Part shown: positions 1 to 6,449 of the stretch, piece by piece
Numbering within the stretch: the first letter of the stretch is position 1
Layout of the letters: every line of letters starts with the position of its first letter
Assembly: GCA_036447375.1 (NCBI GenBank)
Contig: JAZFUU010000145.1
Span: 1-14,983, forward strand
Direction: 5' to 3'
Length of the DNA stretch: 14,983 nucleotides
Source of the DNA: JACZXC01 sp036447375
Lineage (GTDB): Bacteria; Myxococcota_A; UBA9160; SMWR01
Position numbers and translations under genes: made by a program
Notes under the pieces: generated by a model
Told to the model about the DNA's origin: nothing
Database searches by the model: none
What the model saw: only the letters and a program-made list of their open reading frames with translations

Positions 1-927
1 TACCCGCGTGCCATGTACTTGCCTGAGCCACATCGGGTCGCCCGTGCGGGCTGGGACAAGGCGCTCCTGCTGCGCCTGGTGGCGAGCCTCGAACGCGGCA
101 GCGAACACCCGCTGGCGGGGGCCATCGTGGCCGGGGCCCAAAGTCGGGGCATCGAGCTGACGCGCGTCGAAGATTTCGATTCGGTGACGGGACGGGGCAT
201 CTCGGGACGCGTCGAGGGCCGCGAGGTCGCGCTCGGCAACGCGGGCTTCCTGGCATCGCGTGGGGTGGATCTCGGCGATGCGGTCGCCGCGGCCGAAGCA
301 TCGCGGCGCAAAGGACACACGGTCGTCTTCGCCGCTGTCGACGGCGAGGCGGCCGGTTGGCTCAGTGTGGCCGATCCACTGAAGGATTCGACGCCCGAAG
401 CGATTCGGCAGCTCAAGTCCGAGGGCGTCCGCATCGTGATGCTGACCGGTGACGGCGCCACCACAGCTCACGCCGTGGGATCTCGGATCGACATCGACGA
501 GATCATCGCCGAGGTGATGCCGGCGCAGAAGGCGGAGACGGTGAGGCGCTTCCAAAGACAGGGGCAACGGGTTGCCATGGCCGGCGACGGAATCAACGAC
601 GCCCCGGCCCTGGCTCAAGCGGACGTCGGCGTCGCCATGGGTACGGGCACCGACGTGGCCATGGAGAGTGCCGGCGTCACCCTGGTCAAGGGCGACCTGG
701 TCGGAATCCTGCGTGCGCGCAGGCTGAGCCGCGCGACCATGCGAAACATCCGACAGAATCTCTTTTTCGCCTTCGTCTACAACGGAATCGGCGTTCCTAT
801 CGCAGCGGGCGTGCTCTACCCCGCCTTCGGGTTGCTCATGAGCCCCATGCTCGCGGCCGCGGCCATGAGCCTGAGTTCGCTCTCGGTGGTAGCCAACGCA
901 TTGCGGTTGAGAAATGCGCGGCTTTAG
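1..927 (+). CDS. copA: Cu(+)-exporting P1B-type ATPase, C-terminal part (5' end cut by window)
   Basis: This is the soluble ATP-binding half and the last two membrane helices of a heavy-metal P-type ATPase, which uses ATP to pump metal out of the cytoplasm. The frame is open from base 1, so the gene starts upstream; the DKTGT phosphorylation site should lie just outside. Counting from codon 1, visible motifs are the P1B-specific SEHPLA (about 34-39), the DPxK-type DPLK (about 125), TGDG (usually TGDN, about 149) and the hinge GDGINDAP (about 195-202). The last helices carry the YN pair (about 260) and MSLSS (about 289-293), the Cu(+)-site signature of the P1B-1 subgroup, followed by the usual NALRLR end. 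The gene is convergent with the NrsF gene and their stop codons overlap (924-927). The copper assignment is strong at family level; silver is an alternative substrate. Confidence 0.93.
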   Translation, partial: YPRAMYLPEPHRVARAGWDKALLLRLVASLERGSEHPLAGAIVAGAQSRGIELTRVEDFDSVTGRGISGRVEGREVALGNAGFLASRGVDLGDAVAAAEASRRKGHTVVFAAVDGEAAGWLSVADPLKDSTPEAIRQLKSEGVRIVMLTGDGATTAHAVGSRIDIDEIIAEVMPAQKAETVRRFQRQGQRVAMAGDGINDAPALAQADVGVAMGTGTDVAMESAGVTLVKGDLVGILRARRLSRATMRNIRQNLFFAFVYNGIGVPIAAGVLYPAFGLLMSPMLAAAAMSLSSLSVVANALRLRNARL

Positions 928-1577
928 CGGCGGAAGTAGACCACCAGGCCGGCCAGGGGGAGTGCCAGAATCGCCGTCGTCACCAGCGGCGCAAACGCGT
1001 GGCCCAGCAACACGTGAAGGCCCGCGCCGGCGGGACAACTCAGATGGACCGCCACGGAGCCGAGGGCAACGCAGCCCGTGGCCGCCAGGCCGGCGCCGAC
1101 GAGGGGCTTGCGAGCCCAGGCTCGGGCCAGGAACGCGCAGACCAGCAACGCCGGAAGGATCCCCAGAACAGTGGCTCGGCGAATGCAGGCGAGGCTCGTG
1201 GCCCAGGGTACCCCGGACGCAGCCGCTTCCACCTGGGCCACGGCCCAGAGCGAAACACCGGCCGCCAGCACCAAACCCGCGACGGCCAGCGCGCGTCCCC
1301 ACTTCGCTTCGTCGCCGCGACCCGGCACGGCGCCCGCCAGCGCTGCCAGGGTCGCCCCGGCGGAAGCCGAGATCAGTCCGAGCAGAACACCCACGAACGC
1401 GAGGTTTCTGCCGGCGATCGCCGGCGGCGGCCCGCCGGTCCAGGCATCCAACAGCACGGCGATCAGCCAGAGGCTCACCACGGCGATCAGCGTGCTGCGC
1501 AGCTTCGGAATCGGCTGCACGGGCTCGAGTTCCCGCGCGAGTTCGCGAAGCAGAGTTTCCGTGGCTCGCGAACTCAC
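924..1577 (-). CDS. nrsF: NrsF-type (DUF1109) membrane anti-sigma factor
   Basis: A 217-residue, very hydrophobic protein with about six predicted membrane helices (roughly 27-44, 57-80, 96-115, 134-150, 158-177 and 191-213). Its pattern RRATVLGILPALL, then VHLSCP, is that of the DUF1109/NrsF family. These proteins hold a partner ECF sigma factor at the inner membrane and release it under stress. Two cysteines, C131 and C181, fall where I recall the two functionally important cysteines of Caulobacter NrsF, which suggests a redox or metal sensor. The frame is open far upstream, but the start is fixed by a GTG at 1577 that overlaps the TGA of the preceding sigma gene (GTGA), giving the family's usual length and implying translational coupling. 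The domain identity is seen in sequence; the sensing role is inferred from the family. Confidence 0.85.
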   Translation of the reverse strand: MSSRATETLLRELARELEPVQPIPKLRSTLIAVVSLWLIAVLLDAWTGGPPPAIAGRNLAFVGVLLGLISASAGATLAALAGAVPGRGDEAKWGRALAVAGLVLAAGVSLWAVAQVEAAASGVPWATSLACIRRATVLGILPALLVCAFLARAWARKPLVGAGLAATGCVALGSVAVHLSCPAGAGLHVLLGHAFAPLVTTAILALPLAGLVVYFRR

Positions 1578-2200
1578 AGCGGATGCTCCCCGAGCTGGGC
1601 GCGTAGCGCACGGTAGCCCCGATGGGCGCGCAGCTTGAGCGCGCTCTGAGAAACGCCCACCCAAGCGGCGGCTTCGGCCACCGAGAGTTCCTCCAGGTGG
1701 ATCAAGAGAACGGCCTCGCGTTGGCTCTCGGGAATCGACGCCAGGGCCCGCTGGAGTTCTGGCGACAGGCCGGCATCGGTCACCGCCACTTCCCGGGCGG
1801 CGGGCTCCGGGAGCCCTTCGGTTTCCAGGCTGATCTCGCGTCCGGACCGGCGTCGAATGCTGCGGAGTTGGTCGGTCACGGCGTTTCGGGCGATCGCGTG
1901 GAGCCAGGGGCCGAAGGGACGCTCCGAACGGTAGGTCTGACGCGCCCGATGCATGGATAAGAACACGGCCTGCACCACGTCTTCTCCGGTTTCGGGATCT
2001 CTCAGGCGACGCCCGACGAACCGCCGCAGGTACGGAAGCAGCTCGAGCAGGAGCTTCTCGTAGGCCGCAGAGTCGCCTCGCTGTGCAGCCGCCATCCAAG
2101 TTCGCCAGCGCGCTTCGCGCTCTTCGGACCCTTGCCAGCGCGCTTCGCGCTCTTCGGAGCTTTGCGAGCGCGCTTCCGACGTTCTTCGCCTGTCTTCCAT
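1574..2200 (-). CDS. ECF sigma factor paired with NrsF
   Basis: An extracytoplasmic-function sigma factor that would direct RNA polymerase to stress promoters. Region 2 spans about residues 45-115 (EDVVQAVFLSMHRARQTY, then FGPWLHAIARNAVTDQLR). Region 4 spans about 147-203, with the helix-turn-helix ELSVAEAAAWVGVSQSALK. The C-terminus overlaps the GTG of the nrsF gene, the usual sigma/anti-sigma operon arrangement. The start is uncertain. ATG at 2200 has a GGAAG sequence directly touching it, which is poor spacing. The next in-frame ATG is at 2095 (MAAAQRGD), near where compact ECF proteins begin, but lacks a Shine-Dalgarno sequence. The intervening segment is made of a 10-residue charged repeat (SEEREARWQ-like) encoded by a 30-bp DNA repeat. 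It resembles the SigF class that partners NrsF, but I do not assign the symbol. Confidence 0.88.
   Translation of the reverse strand: MEDRRRTSEARSQSSEEREARWQGSEEREARWRTWMAAAQRGDSAAYEKLLLELLPYLRRFVGRRLRDPETGEDVVQAVFLSMHRARQTYRSERPFGPWLHAIARNAVTDQLRSIRRRSGREISLETEGLPEPAAREVAVTDAGLSPELQRALASIPESQREAVLLIHLEELSVAEAAAWVGVSQSALKLRAHRGYRALRAQLGEHPL
2101..2190. repeat. Three 30-bp tandem repeats with an internal palindrome
   Basis: Units run 2101-2130, 2131-2160 and 2161-2190. The first two differ at only a few positions; the third is degenerate. Each of the first two units contains AGCGCGCTTCGCGCT, a perfect 6-bp inverted repeat around a CTT loop, so RNA from either strand could fold into serial hairpins. 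The period is a multiple of three, so both the minus-strand sigma gene and the plus-strand frame leading into the second sigma gene stay open through it. It may be N-terminal coding repeat, 5' leader structure, or a REP-like element. Confidence 0.85.
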
Positions 2201-2283
2201 CTTCCTACGCCGGGCACCCGCAATCGGTTACGAACTCGAAAACGAAACCGTCGGACGGGGTTCAGCGTACATCACGATCAGCC
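2201..2283. promoter_or_regulatory. Divergent intergenic region between two ECF sigma genes
   Basis: This 83-bp gap must hold control signals for both sigma genes if their starts are at 2200 and 2284. It contains an 11-bp inverted repeat, CCGTC-G-GACGG, at 2248-2258, which could be an operator. I do not find a convincing ECF-type (GGAAC...CGTC) or sigma-70 promoter with correct spacing on either strand, so promoter positions are left open. Confidence 0.4.
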
Positions 2284-2850
2284 ATGTCGAAAAACACCAA
2301 CAGCACGGAAATGCAATTCCGACGAGCCCCGAATCTACCCGTCGACGACAGGGAGCGCCTGGGAAAGCTGCTCATCGGGCTGGAGCCCCGACTGACGGCG
2401 GTGGCACTGCGATTTACCCGGGATCCCGAGTCGGCGCGAGATGTGGTGCAGAACGCCTATGAGAAGGCCATCCGACACGGCCGCCGGTTTCGCGGCGAGT
2501 CGCGAGTCTCGACCTGGCTACACCGGATCGTCGCCAACGAGGCACTGATGTGGCTTCGCTCGCAGCGGCGACGCCACGCCGTCCAGACGGACAACATCGA
2601 CCTCGAGACGGGTGCGATCCCCGACCCGCGGCCGGCAACGGACGCGGAACTCGACCGGCGGCGCGCCCTCTTCGGCCTCCGGCTCGCCATCACGCGACTG
2701 CGTCGCGAAGAACGCGAGGTCGTTATGGATTGCAGCCTGGGTGGCTGGAGCTACGCGGAATACGGCGCGAAAACCGGAACCCACCGCGACGCGGTGAAGA
2801 GTCGCGCGTTCCGCGCCCGGCAGCGGCTCGCCACAATGCTGGAGCGCTAG
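2284..2850 (+). CDS. ECF-family RNA polymerase sigma factor (no adjacent anti-sigma gene)
   Basis: A 188-residue ECF sigma factor. Region 2 lies at about 36-95 (PESARDVVQNAYEKAIRHGRRF, then STWLHRIVANEALMWLRS) and region 4 at about 128-185 (REEREVVMDCSLGGWSYAEYGAKTGTHRDAVKSR, in which GWSYAEYGAKTGTHRDAVK is the helix-turn-helix). The ATG at 2284 is chosen because it precedes a normal-length ECF protein. The same frame is open back to 2083, but that extension is low-complexity and runs through the tandem repeat on the opposite strand of the other sigma gene. No clear Shine-Dalgarno sequence is visible; ATG 2311 is a fallback start. The downstream neighbour is the convergent rdgB, so no anti-sigma gene follows. 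It is divergent from the sigma/NrsF operon, so one may control the other. The regulon cannot be read from this window. Confidence 0.85.
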   Translation: MSKNTNSTEMQFRRAPNLPVDDRERLGKLLIGLEPRLTAVALRFTRDPESARDVVQNAYEKAIRHGRRFRGESRVSTWLHRIVANEALMWLRSQRRRHAVQTDNIDLETGAIPDPRPATDAELDRRRALFGLRLAITRLRREEREVVMDCSLGGWSYAEYGAKTGTHRDAVKSRAFRARQRLATMLER

Positions 2851-2862
2851 GAGCCAGGACGT

Positions 2863-3480
2863 TCAGGCTCGGTGCGCCTTCCACAGTGCCCGCAGAGCCT
2901 GCCCGCGGTGGGAGATTCGGTGCTTTTCCGACTCCCCGAGCTCGGCCATCGTGCCGGCGGCCCCCTCTGCCTCGAAGATCGGGTCGTAGCCGAAGCCGCC
3001 ATGGCCACGGGGCGCCGAGAGAATGCGCCCGGCGCACTCGCCGCGCGCCGTGACGACGGATCCATCCGGCATGACCAGCGCTGCCACGCACACGAAGCAC
3101 GCCGCCCGATCGTCACCCTCCATGCCGTTCATCCGCTGCAAGAGCGCAGCCACCCGACCGGCGTCATCCAGACCCGGACCCCCGAAGCGGGCCGACCGCG
3201 GCCCCGGTGCACCGTCGAGACCCGCCACCTCCAGGCCTGAGTCGTCGCCAAGAGCGGGTCTTCCGATCGCCTGCGCCACGGCGCGTGCCTTGGCGATGGC
3301 ATTCTCGCTGTAGTCATCCCCTTCGACCGGAAACTCGACCCTGGGAAACGAGTCCAGGGATGAGAGCTGCACCGACTCGCCGACAAGGATGGCCCGGATC
3401 TCCCGGAGCTTGCCGGGATTGGAGGTCGCCACCACGTACTCGCAGCCGGAACCCGGCGGCGAGGTCGCTTCGCCGCTCAC
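2863..3480 (-). CDS. rdgB: XTP/dITP pyrophosphatase (RdgB/HAM1 family)
   Basis: A 205-residue house-cleaning nucleotidase that hydrolyses non-canonical purine triphosphates (XTP, ITP, dITP) to the monophosphate and pyrophosphate, keeping deaminated bases out of DNA and RNA. Family motifs in order are the substrate-binding TSNPGK (19-24), the GDDSGLEV metal/catalytic segment (78-85), GAPGPRSARF (90-99), GGFGYDP (161-167) and the base-recognition KHRISHRGQA (186-195). The start is a GTG at 3480 overlapping the TGA of rph (GTGA), so the two are almost certainly translationally coupled; the first 14 residues are a non-conserved leader. Length is normal for the family. The rph-rdgB pairing is common in bacteria, where some genomes even fuse the two. 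Cytoplasmic. Confidence 0.96.
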   Translation of the reverse strand: MSGEATSPPGSGCEYVVATSNPGKLREIRAILVGESVQLSSLDSFPRVEFPVEGDDYSENAIAKARAVAQAIGRPALGDDSGLEVAGLDGAPGPRSARFGGPGLDDAGRVAALLQRMNGMEGDDRAACFVCVAALVMPDGSVVTARGECAGRILSAPRGHGGFGYDPIFEAEGAAGTMAELGESEKHRISHRGQALRALWKAHRA

Positions 3481-4217
3481 GCCGGCGAGTGCGAATGGCG
3501 CGATTCCGAAAGGGCCTGTTCCTGGATCTTTGTCAGCTCGGCGATGCCGCCGAGGGACAGGCGGGTGAGCTCGTTGAGCTGCTCGCTGGTAAAGGTCGCT
3601 TCCTCGCCGGTCCCCTGGATCTCGATGAAGCGACCCCGACCCGTGGCCACGACATTCATGTCGACCTCAGCGCGGGAGTCCTCTTCGTAGGGAAGGTCGA
3701 GCACCGCCCGTCCATCGACGATCCCCGCCGAGACGGCGGCCACGGAATCGTTCAGGGGCTGGCGATCGAGATCCCCTCGCTGAATCAGGCGGTCGATGGC
3801 CAGTGCCAACGCCGTGTAGGCCCCGGTGATCGACGCACACCGGGTTCCGCCGTCGGCCTGGAGCACGTCGCAATCCAGCTCGAGGGTCCGGTCACCCAGG
3901 AGCGAGAGATCCGCGACCGCGCGCAGGCTGCGACCGATCAAGCGCTGGATCTCCTGGGTGCGTCCCGATTGTCGCCCGCGGACGGCCTCGCGGTTGGTCC
4001 TCTCTTCCGTCGAGCCCGGCAACATTGAGTACTCGGCGGTGATCCAGCCGCGCCCCGTTCCCTTGAGGAAACGGGGCACGCCGAGCTCCTCGCTCACCGT
4101 GCAGAGCACGATCGTTCGCCCCATATGGCACAACACCGAGGCCAGGGGGTTCTCGGTGAAATCGGGGATCAGGCGAACCGGTCGTAGCTCGTCGATCGCG
4201 CGACCGTCGGTTCTCAC
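3477..4217 (-). CDS. rph: Ribonuclease PH
   Basis: RNase PH is a hexameric, phosphate-dependent 3'-5' exoribonuclease that trims the 3' ends of tRNA precursors. The 246-residue product opens with the family's VRTDGRAIDELRPV. It carries TGRGWITAEYSMLPGST (54-70), the phosphate-binding GRTQEIQRLIGRSLR (85-99, R86), DCDVLQADGGTRCASITGA (115-133) and the catalytic aspartate segment DSRAEVDMN (D180, D186). The frame is open to 4304, but those extra residues overlap the amidase gene and lack conservation. GTG 4217 is chosen because it gives the family start and has an AGGAGG site 5 bases upstream. Only 22 bases separate it from the amidase stop, and its own stop overlaps the rdgB start, so the three genes look like one operon. 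Confidence 0.97.
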   Translation of the reverse strand: MRTDGRAIDELRPVRLIPDFTENPLASVLCHMGRTIVLCTVSEELGVPRFLKGTGRGWITAEYSMLPGSTEERTNREAVRGRQSGRTQEIQRLIGRSLRAVADLSLLGDRTLELDCDVLQADGGTRCASITGAYTALALAIDRLIQRGDLDRQPLNDSVAAVSAGIVDGRAVLDLPYEEDSRAEVDMNVVATGRGRFIEIQGTGEEATFTSEQLNELTRLSLGGIAELTKIQEQALSESRHSHSPA

Positions 4218-4222
4218 GAGTT

Positions 4223-4228
4223 CCTCCT
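4223..4228 (-). promoter_or_regulatory. Shine-Dalgarno site that fixes the rph start
   Basis: The minus strand reads AGGAGG five bases before the GTG at 4217. It is a full consensus site, the strongest seen in the window, and it excludes the longer open frame that starts at 4304. Confidence 0.85.
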
Positions 4229-4239
4229 CTCGGCCCACC

Positions 4240-5052
4240 TTACCGCGCCCCTCGCGATGCGCGCACGACACCGCGCCGCTCATCATAGCGCCGGCCGAAC
4301 TCACGTACGGATTCCGCCAGGGCTTCTACGATCCGCTGGCGACCGCCCTGGGAGTGAAGGGTTCGTTCATCGGCGAGGTTCGTGATGAAACCGATCTCCA
4401 CCAGGGAGGCGGGCATCTGCACACCCATCAGCACGACGAAAGGAGCCTGCTTGACGCCTCGGGAACTCGCGGGATCGATCCCGCCGAGACGGGCCTGGGC
4501 CAGACGCGCGAACTCGCTCGATTCGCGTGCGTGTTCGTTCGCGATCATGTCGCCCAGGATCGCGATCAGTGGGTCGTCGATCACAGCGGGCGATGGCGTC
4601 TCGGCACCGAAGGCCGCGTTCTCGCGCAGCGCCACCCGGCGCGCGTACTCGTCGCTGGCTTCGAGGGACAGAAAAAACGTCTCGGTACCGTGAATCTCGG
4701 GATCGCTGGCCGCGTTGGCGTGAATCGAGAGGAACAAATCCCCTGAGGCATCGTTGGCGATGGCTGTCCGCGTCTCGAGGGGTACGAAGGTGTCGTCGTC
4801 GCGGGTCTGCACGACGATCAGCCCTTCGGCGCGAAGCCGGGTCGCCAACAGCCGTGCGACCTCGAGAACAAGAGTCTTCTCGGCGTAGCCGCGGGGGCTG
4901 TAAGCACCGCTATCGCCCCCACCGTGGCCCGCATCGATCACGACGGTATCGAAACGATGGGTCGGCGAGCCCGCAATCGCGGCCGGGGCCAACGCCAACG
5001 CACAACCCACCGCCGCCGCGATGCCGCAGGCAGCCTCTCGAATCACTCGCAC
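4240..5052 (-). CDS. N-acetylmuramoyl-L-alanine amidase (Amidase_3), exported
   Basis: A zinc amidase of the AmiA/B/C fold that cleaves the bond between N-acetylmuramic acid and the stem peptide, used in septum splitting and wall turnover. Numbered from GTG 5052, an N-terminal signal peptide ends near AAIA-G (about residue 27). The Zn ligands are H43 (DAGHGG), E58 (YAEKTLVL) and H111 (LSIHAN); the catalytic glutamate is E219 (LVEIGFITN). At about 270 residues it has the catalytic domain only, with no AMIN or LysM wall-targeting domain visible. Three GTGs (5073, 5052, 5046) are possible starts. 5052 is preferred because an AGGGGG stretch (5065-5070) precedes it, whereas 5073 has no ribosome site. 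It heads the run with rph and rdgB and is divergent from the larA-like gene. The family is certain; whether it serves division or recycling is open. Confidence 0.93.
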   Translation of the reverse strand: MRVIREAACGIAAAVGCALALAPAAIAGSPTHRFDTVVIDAGHGGGDSGAYSPRGYAEKTLVLEVARLLATRLRAEGLIVVQTRDDDTFVPLETRTAIANDASGDLFLSIHANAASDPEIHGTETFFLSLEASDEYARRVALRENAAFGAETPSPAVIDDPLIAILGDMIANEHARESSEFARLAQARLGGIDPASSRGVKQAPFVVLMGVQMPASLVEIGFITNLADERTLHSQGGRQRIVEALAESVREFGRRYDERRGVVRASRGAR

Positions 5053-5129
5053 CTCACCCGAATCCCCCCTCACCCAAAACGTTACACGAAGTTTGGCGCG
5101 CTGGCGGATCCGGGGATACCGTCCGCTGT

Positions 5130-6449
5130 ATGCGCGTGGCCCTCGCCTACGGCCGATCCGACCTCACAATCGAGCTCCCGGATCACCGCCACAGCGTCGA
5201 AATCCTCGAGAAGCAGCCGGTGGAACCGATCCGCGACCCGGATGCAGCGATCCGTCGCGCTCTCGACGATCCGATCGGCCAACCCCCCCTGCACGAGATC
5301 GCCAAGGGTCGATCCGACGCCGTGATCGTCATCTCGGATCGGACACGACCGGTCCCCAACGCGCTGATCCTCCCGCCGATCCTCGACGCTCTGCGCGCCG
5401 GGGGCCTGGCCGCTGAAGCCGTCACGATTCAGGTCGCCACGGGCCTGCACCGCTCCAACACACCGGCGGAACTCGCTGAAATGCTCGGAACCGAACTCGC
5501 CCGCAGCCTCCGGATCGTTCAGCACGACGCCCGCGACCCCAGTTCGCATGCGGATCTCGGGCGAACCGAGGGCGGGATTCCGATCCTGATCGATCGTTTC
5601 TTTCTCGGCAGCGATCTGAGAATCCTGACAGGCCTGATCGAACCCCACCTCATGGCCGGCTTCTCAGGGGGCCGCAAGGCCGTGTGCCCCGGCCTCGCCG
5701 CCGTCGAGACGATTCGTGTCGCCCACGGTCCGGCGATGATCCAGAGCGCGGTCGGGCCCGGAATCATCGACGGCAATCCCCTGCACGAGGGGCTCCTCGA
5801 GATCCTTCGGCGGGTGGGCGCGGACTTCCTTGTCAACGTGGCGCTCGATCGAGACCGTCAGATCGCGGGGGTCTTCTGCGGAGATGTGGAAGCGGCCCAC
5901 GCCCAGGGAATGGTGTTCGTCGAGAACGAGTCGGGGGTGGCGATCGACGAAGCCGCCGATCTGGTGATCGCGTCGGGCGGGGGCGACCCCCTGGACGCAA
6001 CCTACTACCAGGCGATCAAAGGAATTTCAGCCACATCCGGAATCGTCCGACCCGGCGGCATCATTCTCCTCTGCGCCTCGCTCTCCGAGGGCATCGGAAG
6101 CGTCTCCTTCGAGAAGCTGTTGCGCCGATTCGAGACGCCGGGGGAATTCGAGCTCCAGCTCGAGGACGACGAGTTCTTCGCGATCGATCAGTGGATGGTC
6201 CAGCACCTCTGCCAGGCACATCGACGCGCGCGCCTCTGGCTCTACACCGATGGACTCCCGGCCGAAACCCTTCGCGAGCTCCTGATCGAGCCGGTGGCCA
6301 GCGTCGCCGCCGGAGTCGATGCGGCCCTGGCCCAGCTCGGACCGTCGGCGCGGATCGCCGTCGTGCCCCAGGGCCCCTACGTCCTCGCGACAGTGGCTGG
6401 AGCGAAGCGCCCACTGGGCGGGGAATCACCGGTTTCGGATCGACTCTAG
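5130..6449 (+). CDS. larA: LarA-family nickel-pincer 2-hydroxyacid racemase homologue
   Basis: A 439-residue member of the LarA (lactate racemase, DUF2088) family, which interconverts the stereoisomers of 2-hydroxyacids by hydride transfer through a nickel-pincer nucleotide. Compared from memory with Lactiplantibacillus LarA, the key residues are present almost at the same numbers: D70 and R73 in SDRTRP, H107 in GLHR, H173 in EPH, the cofactor-attaching K183 in GFSGGRK, the nickel ligand H199 in VAHG, and Q294/K297 in YYQAIKG. It should therefore be catalytically competent if the cofactor is supplied. ATG 5130 gives the family N-terminus; the frame is open upstream only as a shadow of the amidase gene. 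The ribosome site is weak (GGGGA, about 12 bases ahead). No larB, larC or larE lies in the window. Paralogues act on malate, phenyllactate or other hydroxyacids, so lactate is not assured. Confidence 0.88.
   Translation: MRVALAYGRSDLTIELPDHRHSVEILEKQPVEPIRDPDAAIRRALDDPIGQPPLHEIAKGRSDAVIVISDRTRPVPNALILPPILDALRAGGLAAEAVTIQVATGLHRSNTPAELAEMLGTELARSLRIVQHDARDPSSHADLGRTEGGIPILIDRFFLGSDLRILTGLIEPHLMAGFSGGRKAVCPGLAAVETIRVAHGPAMIQSAVGPGIIDGNPLHEGLLEILRRVGADFLVNVALDRDRQIAGVFCGDVEAAHAQGMVFVENESGVAIDEAADLVIASGGGDPLDATYYQAIKGISATSGIVRPGGIILLCASLSEGIGSVSFEKLLRRFETPGEFELQLEDDEFFAIDQWMVQHLCQAHRRARLWLYTDGLPAETLRELLIEPVASVAAGVDAALAQLGPSARIAVVPQGPYVLATVAGAKRPLGGESPVSDRL

Noticed and set aside
1578..2099. N-terminal extension of the nrsF frame
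   Set aside because: It lies wholly within the sigma gene in another frame, is arginine-rich and unlike the NrsF family; the GTGA overlap at 1577 gives the correct family length.
2083..2283. N-terminal extension of the second sigma factor through the tandem repeat
   Set aside because: The translation is a repeated Ala/Leu/Arg low-complexity run on the opposite strand of the other sigma gene; ECF sigma homology begins only after ATG 2284.
2221..2283. ECF-type promoter between the two sigma genes (GAACT ... CGTC)
   Set aside because: The candidate elements are separated by only 12 bases rather than about 16, so the match does not fit known ECF promoters.
2851..2870. Possible terminator between the second sigma gene and rdgB (GAGCC...GGCTC)
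   Set aside because: Only a 5-bp stem with a 10-base loop, no T-run, and it includes the end of rdgB; too weak to call.
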